A stretch of 10,431 bases of DNA from Gammaproteobacteria bacterium (GTDB lineage: Bacteria; Pseudomonadota; Gammaproteobacteria; UBA9214). Shown piece by piece: positions 1-7,360 of the stretch. The stretch is from positions 1-10,431 of the forward strand of contig JAOUCV010000052.1 in the NCBI GenBank assembly GCA_029859555.1. The letters run 5' to 3'. A program made the translations under genes and the position numbers. Each line of letters begins with the position of its first letter. The stretch's first letter is position 1. The notes beneath the pieces are model-generated. The model had not been told where the DNA came from, did no database searches, and saw nothing but the letters and a program-made list of their open reading frames with translations.

Positions 1-1
1 C

Positions 2-835
2 GGTTCCAATGATGTGCTCGACATTATTGCGCGTGTCTTCCTGACGCCGGCGCACGAGGCCGTGTTTTCACAATACGCCTTTGCCGTTTACCCGATTGCG
101 GTACAGGCGGCGGGTGCAAAGGCGCGCATTGCACCGGCACATGCTGGCAGCAGCGGACCTGCCTACGGGCATGACCTGGATGCCATGTACGCACTGGTCG
201 GCCCGGATACGCGGCTGGTATTTATTGCCAATCCCAATAATCCGACCGGCACATGGCTGGAGAGTAATGCACTGGAAGCATTTATTTCCAGTTTGCCAGC
301 TCACGTGATGGTAGTTGTCGATGAGGCGTATTTTGAATACGTCGACAAGCCCGGCTATCCGGACGCCTCGGCATGGCTGCAACGTTTTCCCAACCTGATC
401 GTGACGCGCACGTTTTCCAAGGCCTACGGGCTGGCGGGTTTACGGGTTGGCTATGCGCTGTCACACCCGGAAGTGGCTGATCTGCTGAACCGGGTGCGCC
501 ATCCCTTTAATGTCAACATGGTGGCGCAGGCGGCCGCGCTGGCTGCGCTGGACGACAGCGAGTATTTACAGCACGTTGTGCAACGTAACCGCGAAGGCAT
601 GCAGCAGCTGCTGGCCGGTTTTGAGAGTCTTGGCCTGCCGTATATAGAGTCAGCCGGAAATTTTGTGGCGGTGGAGACCGGACGAGGGCTGCAGCGCTAC
701 GAGGCCTTGTTGCAGCGGGGTGTTATTGTACGGCCGGTAGCCAATTATGGCATGCCGGACCACCTGCGGGTGACCGTTGGACGAGCCGATGAAAATGCCC
801 GCTTGCTGGCTGCGCTGGAACAGGTGCTGACATGA
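2..835 (+). CDS. hisC: Histidinol-phosphate aminotransferase, 5' end missing
   Basis: PLP-dependent fold-type I aminotransferase that converts imidazole acetol phosphate and glutamate to histidinol phosphate. HisC2-type enzymes in this gene context may also transaminate aromatic keto acids. The reading frame is open from base 2, where the first residues read GSNDVLDIIAR, a typical internal HisC stretch, so roughly the first 80 residues lie outside the window and no start should be called here. Visible motifs are NPNNPTGT, VVVDEAYFEY (the Asp that contacts the PLP pyridine nitrogen, then Tyr), and TRTFSKAYGLAGLRVGY, whose Lys (codon 419–421) is the expected Schiff-base lysine. The stop overlaps the tyrA start (ATGA, 832–835), which suggests translational coupling. 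Its place before tyrA and aroA matches the Pseudomonas pheA–hisC–tyrA/aroA order. Family assignment is firm; a preference for histidinol phosphate over aromatic substrates is inferred. Confidence 0.95.
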   Translation, partial: GSNDVLDIIARVFLTPAHEAVFSQYAFAVYPIAVQAAGAKARIAPAHAGSSGPAYGHDLDAMYALVGPDTRLVFIANPNNPTGTWLESNALEAFISSLPAHVMVVVDEAYFEYVDKPGYPDASAWLQRFPNLIVTRTFSKAYGLAGLRVGYALSHPEVADLLNRVRHPFNVNMVAQAAALAALDDSEYLQHVVQRNREGMQQLLAGFESLGLPYIESAGNFVAVETGRGLQRYEALLQRGVIVRPVANYGMPDHLRVTVGRADENARLLAALEQVLT

Positions 836-1692
836 TTGAACGTTTGTGTGTGATCGGTGTGGGGTTGATTGGTGGATCACTGGCACGTGCCGTGCGCGAG
901 GCCGGTTTTTGCCAGGAGGTGGTTGGTGCCGGTCGCAACCCGCAGAATTTACAGGCCGCTGTGGACCTTGGTGTTATCGACCGTTATGAAACGGATCTCG
1001 GCAAGGCCGTCAGCGGTGCGGACATGGTGCTGGTATCAGTACCGCTGGGTGCCATGGCAGCAGTCTTTGATGCGATCAGCGGGCATCTTGCCGAGCACGC
1101 AGTGCTGACGGACGCGGGCAGTGCCAAGGGCAGTGTGATTGATGCGGCGCGACAGGCCTTTGCTGGCCTGCCGGCATCTTTTGTACCAGGGCACCCGATT
1201 GCCGGCACCGAGCAAAGTGGAGTTGAGGCCTCTTTTGCCGGTCTTTATCGCGGGCGTCGTGTCATTCTGACGCCGTTGCCGGAGACTGACGGCCACGCGC
1301 TCGACCTGGTGCGGGATATGTGGGAAGCGGCCGGTGCAGAGGTAACTGAAATGGACCCGCTGCACCACGATACCGTACTGGCAGCGACCAGTCATTTGCC
1401 GCACGTGCTGGCCTATGCACTGGTAGAAAGCCTTGCAAGCTTGAGCGACGACGGTGAGGTGTTTGATTATGCAGCTGGCGGTTTTCGTGATTTTACCAGG
1501 ATCGCATCAAGCGACCCGGTGATGTGGCGTGATATCTGCCTTGCCAATGGTGATGCCATCCAGCTGATGATTGAACACTTTGTAGCAGATTTGCAGGAGC
1601 TGACCACGGCGATAGAAAACCGTGATGGCCAGCAATTACTGGATATTTTTAGCTCAGCCAAGGCGGCACGGGATCGTTATGTCAAAGAATAA
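832..1692 (+). CDS. tyrA: Prephenate (cyclohexadienyl) dehydrogenase
   Basis: Oxidatively decarboxylates prephenate (or arogenate) with NAD(P)+ to give 4-hydroxyphenylpyruvate (or tyrosine), in the cytoplasm. The protein has 286 residues. An N-terminal Rossmann domain carries GVGLIGGS (residues 9–16), followed by TDAGSAKG (93–100), HPIAGTEQSG (121–130) with a His conserved in catalysis, and TSHLPH (186–191). The helical C-terminal dimerisation domain follows. There is no chorismate mutase domain at the N-terminus, unlike the E. coli enzyme, and no C-terminal ACT domain, so feedback by tyrosine, if any, would act at the active site. The start is fixed by the ATGA overlap with hisC. In Pseudomonas this domain is fused to AroA; here it ends at a TAA (1690–1692), 60 nt before aroA and in the same frame. 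Prephenate versus arogenate and NAD versus NADP preference cannot be decided from sequence alone. Confidence 0.95.
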   Translation: MIERLCVIGVGLIGGSLARAVREAGFCQEVVGAGRNPQNLQAAVDLGVIDRYETDLGKAVSGADMVLVSVPLGAMAAVFDAISGHLAEHAVLTDAGSAKGSVIDAARQAFAGLPASFVPGHPIAGTEQSGVEASFAGLYRGRRVILTPLPETDGHALDLVRDMWEAAGAEVTEMDPLHHDTVLAATSHLPHVLAYALVESLASLSDDGEVFDYAAGGFRDFTRIASSDPVMWRDICLANGDAIQLMIEHFVADLQELTTAIENRDGQQLLDIFSSAKAARDRYVKE

Positions 1693-1752
1693 TATGCCGG
1701 GTGTTGTGTGTCGTTTGCACCTGCGTGCGATTAAACAGTCGGGTATGCACTG

Positions 1753-3069
1753 ATGTCAGGGAACAGTGAACTGCGTTTTGATGTGCAACCGGGTGGCGTG
1801 CTTACGGGACGCTTGCGTGTGCCGGGTGACAAGTCGATTTCCCATCGTTCCATCATGCTGGGCTCGCTGGCGCAGGGGGTTACCGAGGTTAGCGGATTTC
1901 TGGAAGGGGAGGACAGTCTCGCCACCCTCTCTGCGTTTCGTGCCATGGGGGTGCAGATTGAAGGTCCGGATGCCGGCAAGGTGAAAATTCAGGGCGTTGG
2001 CTTGCACGGTTTGCAAGCGCCCGCTGATAATTTGTATTTGGGCAATTCCGGCACTTCCATGCGCTTGATGTCGGGCCTGTTGTCCGGTCAGGGCTTTAAT
2101 ACAACGCTCACCGGTGACGTCTCGCTCTCCGGTCGTCCAATGAAGCGGGTGGTTGAACCACTGACGTCCATGGGTGCAGCAATTGAGACCACCACAGGCG
2201 GTACAGCGCCCCTGCAGGTACAGGGCGGTCGGCAGTTGTCCGGTATCGACTATGCCATGCCGGTTGCCAGTGCCCAGGTGAAATCCAGCCTGCTGTTGGC
2301 CGGTTTATATGCCAGTGGCACTACCTGCGTTTCCGAGCCGGCACCGACCCGTGATCACACCGAGCGCATGCTCTCCGGCATGGGTTATCCGCTGCAACGT
2401 GAAGGTGACCGTGTTTGTCTGCAGGGTGGTGGCACACTGCGCGGCATTGCCATTGATATACCGGCTGATATTTCATCAGCTGCCTTTTTCCTGGTTGGGG
2501 CTTCCATTGCGCCGGGTTCGGAACTGGTGCTGGAGCATGTCGGCATGAATCCGACACGCACTGGCATTATTGACATCCTGCGGCGCATGGGTGCCGATAT
2601 CACTCTTCTGAATGAACGTGACATGGGCGGTGAACCGGTTGCGGATTTACGTGTCAGGTCGGCACAACTGCGTGGCATAGACATACCAGCGGAGCTGGTA
2701 GCGCTTGCCATTGATGAATTTCCGGTGATTTTTGTTGCCGCCGCCTGTGCGCAGGGGCGCACGGTGCTGACTGGTGCCGCGGAATTGCGCGTCAAGGAAA
2801 GTGATCGCATACAGGTAATGGCGGACGGTCTGCAGGCACTGGGTGTTGATGCGCAGCCGACAGCCGACGGCATGGTGATAGAAGGTGGAAAGATTGGCGG
2901 CGGTTGTGTCGACAGTCATGGTGATCACCGTATTGCGATGGCCTTTTCCATGGCGGCGTTGCGTGCGAACGCCGCTATCGAAATTACAGACTGTGCAAAT
3001 GTAAATACATCGTTCCCGGGGTTCGTCGATCTGGCGCACCGCATGGGGCTCGGGATCCGTACAGGTTAA
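1753..3069 (+). CDS. aroA: 3-phosphoshikimate 1-carboxyvinyltransferase (EPSP synthase), class II type
   Basis: Transfers the enolpyruvyl group of PEP to shikimate 3-phosphate, the sixth step of the shikimate pathway. The protein has 438 residues and the two-domain inside-out barrel fold. The four motifs that mark class II enzymes are all present: GDKS (25–28), SAQVK (173–177), RDHTE (200–204) and NPTR (266–269). Catalytic positions include D321 in DEFP and E349 in RVKESDR; HGDHR is at 389–393. In the PEP-site loop the sequence is GNSGTSMRL, with Gly at residue 100 (codon 2050–2052), where the glyphosate-insensitive CP4 enzyme has Ala. The ATG at 1753 has only a weak ribosome binding site, but an in-frame stop at 1732–1734 rules out a much longer N-terminus. 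It shares frame with upstream tyrA, and cmk follows after 5 nt, so co-transcription is likely. Confidence 0.96.
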   Translation: MSGNSELRFDVQPGGVLTGRLRVPGDKSISHRSIMLGSLAQGVTEVSGFLEGEDSLATLSAFRAMGVQIEGPDAGKVKIQGVGLHGLQAPADNLYLGNSGTSMRLMSGLLSGQGFNTTLTGDVSLSGRPMKRVVEPLTSMGAAIETTTGGTAPLQVQGGRQLSGIDYAMPVASAQVKSSLLLAGLYASGTTCVSEPAPTRDHTERMLSGMGYPLQREGDRVCLQGGGTLRGIAIDIPADISSAAFFLVGASIAPGSELVLEHVGMNPTRTGIIDILRRMGADITLLNERDMGGEPVADLRVRSAQLRGIDIPAELVALAIDEFPVIFVAAACAQGRTVLTGAAELRVKESDRIQVMADGLQALGVDAQPTADGMVIEGGKIGGGCVDSHGDHRIAMAFSMAALRANAAIEITDCANVNTSFPGFVDLAHRMGLGIRTG

Positions 3070-3074
3070 TACTC

Positions 3075-3773
3075 ATGTGCGCTTCCAGAAACCGGACCGG
3101 CGTCGATGTCCCGGTCATTACCGTCGACGGTCCCAGTGGTTCAGGCAAGGGCACCATCAGCCAGTGCCTCGCCGAAAAGCTTGGCTGGCATCACCTTGAT
3201 AGCGGTGCCCTGTACCGGTTACTGGCTTATGCGGCACTGCAACAGGCAGTGCCGCTCGATGATGAAGAGGCGCTGGTGCAGCTGGCTGGTCAGCTGAGTA
3301 AATCCTATCAACTGCCCACCTCTGAACAGCCTGCAATCATGCTCGACGGAAAGGATGTCGGGCTGGACCTGCGCACCGAGACTTGCGCAGCCGCCGCTTC
3401 CAGAACCGCCGCCTTGCCGGCCGTGCGACAGGCCTTGCTGGCCTGGCAGCGTCACTACCGCCAGTCCCCGGGGTTGATTGCCGATGGCCGCGACATGGGC
3501 ACCACGGTGTTTCCGGATGCAACACTCAAGCTGTACCTCACCGCACGGGCAGAAGTGCGCGCGGAGAGGAGATATAACCAATTGAAACATAAAGGAATAA
3601 ATGTTGATCTGGGGGTGCTGGTCAAGGAGGTTGAGGCGCGCGACTTGCGCGATTCTTCCCGCAAGGCTTCGCCCCTGATGCCGGCCGACGATGCCGTGAT
3701 CCTGGATAACAGCGACCAGGACGAGGCTCTAACCCTTCAGCAGGTGTTGCAGGCTGTTCACGAAGCCTTGTGA
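3075..3773 (+). CDS. cmk: Cytidylate kinase
   Basis: Phosphorylates CMP and dCMP to the diphosphates with ATP, recycling cytidine nucleotides from RNA and phospholipid turnover. The protein has 232 residues, close to the usual 225–230. It shows the Walker A loop GPSGSGKGT (19–27), the substrate-side motif LDSGALYR (41–48), IADGRDMGT (135–143), and the lid arginines in RDLRDSSRKASPL (189–201). The N-terminus (MCASRNRTG) is several residues longer than in most relatives, but no in-frame ATG or GTG lies closer to the conserved VITVDGPSG, and ACAGG about ten bases upstream of the ATG can act as ribosome binding site. It lies 5 nt after aroA and upstream of rpsA, the order conserved in gammaproteobacteria, where rpsA transcription is partly fed from cmk. 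Confidence 0.95.
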   Translation: MCASRNRTGVDVPVITVDGPSGSGKGTISQCLAEKLGWHHLDSGALYRLLAYAALQQAVPLDDEEALVQLAGQLSKSYQLPTSEQPAIMLDGKDVGLDLRTETCAAAASRTAALPAVRQALLAWQRHYRQSPGLIADGRDMGTTVFPDATLKLYLTARAEVRAERRYNQLKHKGINVDLGVLVKEVEARDLRDSSRKASPLMPADDAVILDNSDQDEALTLQQVLQAVHEAL

Positions 3774-3780
3774 AAAACCC

Positions 3781-3808
3781 TGTACAATTAAGCAGATACA
3801 CGTATAAT
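3781..3808 (+). promoter_or_regulatory. Candidate sigma-70 promoter for rpsA
   Basis: A perfect TATAAT (-10) lies at 3803–3808, with TGTACA (four of six matches to TTGACA) at 3781–3786 and a 16-bp spacer. It begins just after the cmk stop. Transcription would start near 3814–3816, in or just after a run of six T, giving an rpsA leader of about 115 nt. A dedicated strong promoter before rpsA is known in E. coli; this assignment rests on sequence match only. Confidence 0.6.
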
Positions 3809-3819
3809 AATTTTTTCGC

Positions 3820-3901
3820 CTGAATCTGGGTCTCTACCCCGATCAGTATTTTAACCTGACCTGCCGCATCGCCAGATTCGGTGGCTATTGAAAATGGGCA
3901 G
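3820..3901 (+). promoter_or_regulatory. Structured rpsA leader, possible autogenous control region
   Basis: The rpsA leader contains an inverted repeat: 3822–3829 (GAATCTGG) and 3872–3879 (CCAGATTC), extended outward by a wobble and a C-G pair to ten pairs (3820–3829 with 3872–3881) across a 42-nt loop. Shorter hairpins overlap and would compete with it: GGGT-CTCT-ACCC (3828–3839), GCCA-GATTCGG-TGGC (3871–3885) and CTGCC/GGCAG (3861–3865 with 3897–3901). In E. coli and relatives, S1 represses its own translation through a folded rpsA leader. That this leader does the same is inference from position and pairing. Confidence 0.4.
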
Positions 3902-3930
3902 TTTTTGAATGTCCGTAGGATGTGTTTCCA

Positions 3931-5607
3931 ATGACCCAAAGTTTTGCTGAAATGTTCGAGGAAAGCCTCACTAACCAGAATCTGCAAAGAGGCGCTGTAA
4001 TAACCGGTACAGTTGTTGATATTCAATCAGATAGTGTAATCGTGAACGCCGGACTCAAGTCCGAAGGCGTGATTCCGATTGAAGAATTCAAGAATAATTC
4101 CGGTGAGATTGAAATTGAGGTTGGCGATGAAGTAGAAGTCTCCCTGGAAGCGGTTGAAGATGGATTTGGTGAGACCAAGCTGTCCCGCGAAAAGGCAAAA
4201 CGTGATGAAGTATGGCGTCGTCTTGAGAAGTCGTTTGAAAATGAAGACATCGTCAAGGGCATTATCAGTGGCAAGGTTAAAGGTGGTTTCACCGTTGACA
4301 TCGAGGATATCCGTGCCTTTCTGCCAGGCTCACTGGTGGATGTACGCCCGGTACGCGACACCACTTTCCTCGAAGGCAAGGAACTGGAGTTCAAGGTTAT
4401 CAAGCTTGACCAGCGTCGTAACAACGTCGTGGTGTCACGACGTGCAGTTGTAGAAACAGAATTTAGTGAAGAGCGCGAAGCGCTACTGGAAAATTTGCAG
4501 GAAGGTATCACTGTCAAGGGTATCGTAAAGAACCTCACCGACTATGGTGTGTTTGTTGATCTGGGTGGTATTGACGGCCTGCTGCACATCACCGACATGG
4601 CCTGGAAGCGCGTCAAGCATCCTTCCGAGATTGTTGAGGTGGGTGCGGAGATCGACGTCAAGGTACTGAAGTTTGATCGTGAGCGTAATCGTGTGTCCCT
4701 CGGCATGAAACAGCTGGGTCAGGATCCATGGGCCGACCTGGCGCGCCGCTACCCGGCGAGCTCACGCCTGTTCGGCAAGATTACAAACATTGCCGACTAT
4801 GGTTGCTTTGTAGAAATTGAAGAAGGGGTTGAAGGCCTGGTGCACGTCTCTGAAATGGACTGGACCAACAAGAACATCAACCCTGCCAAGGTGGTTCACA
4901 TCGGCCAGGAAGTTGAAGTCACTGTGCTGGATATTGATGAAGAACGCCGCCGTATTTCACTGGGTATCAAGCAGTGTTTCCCGAATCCATGGGATGAATT
5001 CGGTGCAACCCGTAACAAGGGTGATCTCGTCAAGGGTACTATCAAGTCGATTACCGATTTCGGTATCTTCATCGGGCTGGACGGAGAAATCGACGGCCTG
5101 GTGCATCTGTCCGATATCTCCTGGCATGAGCCGGGCGAGGAGGCTGTCCGCGCCTTTACCAAGGGTGACGAAATCGAAGCAGTGGTACTGTCGGTTGATC
5201 CTGAACGTGAACGTATTTCGCTGGGTATCAAGCAGCTTGAAAAGGATCCCTTCTCCAACTTTGTTGCCGAGAATGCCAAGGGCAGCTTCGTCAAGGGTAC
5301 TGTCAAGGAAGTCGATGCCAAGGCGGCGATTATTGACCTGGGTGACGGCATTGAAGGCACCCTGCGCGCATCAGAGCTGTCTCGCGACCGCATTGAGGAT
5401 GCACGTACTATCCTGACGGTTGGTGAAGAGGTTGAAGCCAAGTTCATGGGTGTTGATCGCAAGAGTCGCGCGATCATGTTGTCTGTGAAGGCCAAGGATA
5501 CGGATGAAGAGAAGAGCATGATGCAGGACTACGGTTCCGGTTCTGCAGAAGCAACAACAAATCTTGGAGATGTGCTGAAGCAGCACATGAATGGGGACGA
5601 GGGTTAG
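3931..5607 (+). CDS. rpsA: 30S ribosomal protein S1
   Basis: Binds the mRNA leader on the small subunit and is needed to start translation of most messages with weak or structured ribosome binding sites. The protein has 558 residues, against 557 in E. coli. Six S1 (OB-fold) domains are visible at about 21–88, 107–173, 193–262, 278–349, 364–436 and 451–521. The first two diverge, as in ribosome-anchoring domains; the RNA-binding repeats show [16 protein letters not shown] and its variants, each closing with a [12 protein letters not shown] strand. The N-terminus [13 protein letters not shown] matches the family. I chose ATG 3931 over GTG 3922 because AGGA at 3917–3920 sits ten bases from the ATG but only one base from the GTG. 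Base composition is less GC-rich than in the genes before it, as is common for highly expressed genes. ihfB follows after 75 nt. Confidence 0.98.
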   Translation: MTQSFAEMFEESLTNQNLQRGAVITGTVVDIQSDSVIVNAGLKSEGVIPIEEFKNNSGEIEIEVGDEVEVSLEAVEDGFGETKLSREKAKRDEVWRRLEKSFENEDIVKGIISGKVKGGFTVDIEDIRAFLPGSLVDVRPVRDTTFLEGKELEFKVIKLDQRRNNVVVSRRAVVETEFSEEREALLENLQEGITVKGIVKNLTDYGVFVDLGGIDGLLHITDMAWKRVKHPSEIVEVGAEIDVKVLKFDRERNRVSLGMKQLGQDPWADLARRYPASSRLFGKITNIADYGCFVEIEEGVEGLVHVSEMDWTNKNINPAKVVHIGQEVEVTVLDIDEERRRISLGIKQCFPNPWDEFGATRNKGDLVKGTIKSITDFGIFIGLDGEIDGLVHLSDISWHEPGEEAVRAFTKGDEIEAVVLSVDPERERISLGIKQLEKDPFSNFVAENAKGSFVKGTVKEVDAKAAIIDLGDGIEGTLRASELSRDRIEDARTILTVGEEVEAKFMGVDRKSRAIMLSVKAKDTDEEKSMMQDYGSGSAEATTNLGDVLKQHMNGDEG

Positions 5608-5682
5608 TCAGTCGCCTTAGGGGGCAATGGCAATTTCGTTGGGTTTACTGGAACGGACAACCTGATCCGGATTGGTGAGAAA

Positions 5683-5988
5683 ATGACAAAGTCTGAATTG
5701 ATCGAGATACTTGCGGCTAAGAACAGCCACCTTAATCACAAGGATATCGAGTTGGCCGTTAAAAGTCTGCTTGAACAAATGAGCTGGGCATTGTCCAGCG
5801 GGCAGCGGATTGAGATCAGGGGGTTTGGGAGTTTTTCCCTGCATTACCGTCCGCCGCGCATTGGCAGGAATCCCAAGACCGGTGAATCTGTGGCACTGGC
5901 TTCCAAGCATGTGCCGCATTTCAAGCCGGGTAAGGAACTCAGGGAGCGAGTCAATGCCGGGCTTGCCCGGGAAAAAGAATTGTTCTAG
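5683..5988 (+). CDS. ihfB: Integration host factor subunit beta
   Basis: Pairs with IhfA to form IHF, which binds specific sites and bends DNA by about 160 degrees, acting in recombination, replication and activation of transcription. The protein has 101 residues, against 94 in E. coli; the extra residues are at the C-terminus ([10 protein letters not shown]). The body [15 protein letters not shown] (42–56) and the DNA-intercalating arm tip RIGRNPKTG (59–67, Pro64) are diagnostic, and [14 protein letters not shown] (77–90) matches the last helix region. TTKSEL-like N-terminal helix features ([10 protein letters not shown]) fit IhfB rather than HU. The ribosome binding site GGTGA is at 5674–5678, a rather short four bases from ATG. 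It follows rpsA as in most gammaproteobacteria. No clear IHF consensus site or terminator is visible in the 75-nt gap from rpsA, so read-through from rpsA is plausible. Confidence 0.96.
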   Translation: MTKSELIEILAAKNSHLNHKDIELAVKSLLEQMSWALSSGQRIEIRGFGSFSLHYRPPRIGRNPKTGESVALASKHVPHFKPGKELRERVNAGLAREKELF

Positions 5989-6024
5989 CTCAAGCTGTTT
6001 GCCTGAATGGGTACGGTATAACGA

Positions 6025-6056
6025 GGCATGCCCACCTGAAGCCGGGTGGGTATGCC
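6025..6056 (+). terminator. Strong hairpin between ihfB and lapB, terminator-like or regulatory
   Basis: Arms GGCATGCCCACC (6025–6036) and GGTGGGTATGCC (6045–6056) pair over 12 positions with one G·U wobble and an 8-nt loop. It starts 37 nt after the ihfB stop. The bases after the stem (GGTTAACTGTTGC) are not a U-tract, so it is at best a weak intrinsic terminator. It may instead block 3' exonucleases or modulate lapB expression. Confidence 0.5.
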
Positions 6057-6162
6057 GGTTAACTGTTGCTGACACAGGGGTGCTTTTCGCCGCCGGGTTT
6101 AATGTGTAGCTCCGGCTGCTTGCCAATACCTTTCCCTCCCAGATGCACGGGAAACGACTTTA

Positions 6163-7329
6163 ATGCAGGATTTGCTCTGGTTGCTGTTACCTGTGGCCGC
6201 CGCTTTTGGCTGGTTTGCTGCCCTGCGCGGCAAGGGCAGGGTCGGTAGCTGTTCTGATTCCATCCTCGGCTCTGAATACATCAAGGGCCTCAATTACCTT
6301 CTCAATGAACAGCAGGATAAGGCGATCGACGTCTTTATTCATATGCTGGAAGTCAATAGCGATACGGTTGAGACGCACATGGCGCTGGGTAACCTGTTCA
6401 GAAAGCGCGGTGAGGTCGACAGCGCTATTCGCATTCATCAGAACCTGATTGCACGTGATTCATTAAGTAACGAGCAGCGTTCCGATGCAGTGCTCGAACT
6501 TGGTCAGGACTACATGAAAGCCGGGCTGTTTGATCGTGCCGAGGGGCTGTTCAAGGAACTGATTGAAAATAACGTCCACCTCTCCAGTACGCTGCCGTTG
6601 CTGCTTGATATATACCAGCAGGAAAAGGACTGGGAAAACGCCATTACCATTGCTAGCCAGATGGGGTTTGTCGGCGATCAGTCGGCGCGTAGTGTCATTG
6701 CGCAATTCTATTGTGAGCTGGCTGAAAATGCCCGTGCCCATGAAGATGTTGAAGAAGCCTGCAGACTGCTGAAGAAGGCCAGTGGCTATGACCCGCATTG
6801 CGCGCGCGCCAGCCTGATCAGGGGAAACATTGCCATACAGCGGGGTGAATACCAGCTTGCCCTGGAATCGTTCGAGCAGGTGGCAGAACGTGATATCGAA
6901 CTACTCCCTGAAATTCTTGATGATATGCAGACCTGCCATACCCGGCTGGGTACGATCGATTCCATGATTGACTACCTGCAGCGTGCGACTACCCGTTACG
7001 CCGGTATCTCGCCGGTGCTGGCGCTGGCAGAGATAATAAGTCACCAGAAGGGCAGTGAGTCGGCAGCTGATTTTATTACCGGTGAGCTGGGTAAGCGTCC
7101 TTCGGTAAGAGGGCTTTCAAGGTTGATCGATCTAAGCCTGTCGCGTGCGGAAGGCAGTGCGCAGGAAAACCTGTCGATCCTGAAGAACCTGACGGAACAG
7201 TTGCTGGAAAACAAGCCGGTGTATAAATGCCATGATTGCGGTTTCTATGGCAAGGCCCTGCACTGGCAATGTCCCGGTTGCAAACACTGGAATACGGTAA
7301 AGCCAATTCATGGTGTGGAAGGTGAATAG
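6163..7329 (+). CDS. lapB: Lipopolysaccharide assembly protein B (TPR and rubredoxin-type protein)
   Basis: Inner-membrane-anchored cytoplasmic protein that, in E. coli (also called YciM), directs LpxC to the FtsH protease and so balances LPS against phospholipid synthesis. The protein has 388 residues, against 389 in E. coli. One N-terminal membrane helix (LLWLLLPVAAAFGWFAAL, 4–21) is followed by TPR repeats from about residue 37 (EYIKGLNYLLNEQQDKAIDVF; GNLFRKRGEVDSAIRIHQNL) through about 330. The C-terminal rubredoxin-type metal site has cysteines 356, 359, 370 and 373 (CHDC and CPGC) and ends KPIHGVEGE. All four cysteines are present, so the iron-binding knuckle looks intact. A GGGA at 6149–6152 is a modest ribosome binding site ten bases before ATG. 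The partner gene lapA, normally just upstream, is absent here. pyrF follows after 31 nt. Confidence 0.95.
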   Translation: MQDLLWLLLPVAAAFGWFAALRGKGRVGSCSDSILGSEYIKGLNYLLNEQQDKAIDVFIHMLEVNSDTVETHMALGNLFRKRGEVDSAIRIHQNLIARDSLSNEQRSDAVLELGQDYMKAGLFDRAEGLFKELIENNVHLSSTLPLLLDIYQQEKDWENAITIASQMGFVGDQSARSVIAQFYCELAENARAHEDVEEACRLLKKASGYDPHCARASLIRGNIAIQRGEYQLALESFEQVAERDIELLPEILDDMQTCHTRLGTIDSMIDYLQRATTRYAGISPVLALAEIISHQKGSESAADFITGELGKRPSVRGLSRLIDLSLSRAEGSAQENLSILKNLTEQLLENKPVYKCHDCGFYGKALHWQCPGCKHWNTVKPIHGVEGE

Positions 7330-7360
7330 ATGTTGGGGAGACTGACGGGAGGCTTTGGAA

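Noticed and set aside
2385..2873. Minus-strand open frame of 162 codons inside aroA
   Set aside because: Fully antisense to aroA, with composition expected from the complement of GC-rich codons and no domain.
3591..3678. AAAGGA followed by ATG 3601 inside cmk, a possible small gene
   Set aside because: It reads only 25 codons, out of frame within conserved cmk, and the peptide is Arg/Trp-rich with no known features.
3922..3930. GTG at 3922 as rpsA start
   Set aside because: AGGA at 3917–3920 would be one base away; ATG 3931 has proper spacing and gives the family N-terminus [13 protein letters not shown].
4023..4538. Minus-strand open frame of 171 codons inside rpsA
   Set aside because: Antisense shadow of rpsA with low-complexity Ser/Thr/Arg composition.
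4896..5519. Long open frame on the minus strand inside rpsA (207 codons)
   Set aside because: It lies wholly antisense to rpsA; the product is Ser/Thr/Arg-rich with repeats mirroring the S1 repeats, no ribosome binding site and no recognisable domain.
5665..5672. 8-bp palindrome ATCCGGAT upstream of ihfB as operator
   Set aside because: Too short to stand out from chance, with flanks that do not extend the symmetry, and it is not an IHF consensus site.
7355..7360. TTG at 7355 as pyrF start
   Set aside because: Only two bases from GGGAGG; ATG 7361 is eight bases away.
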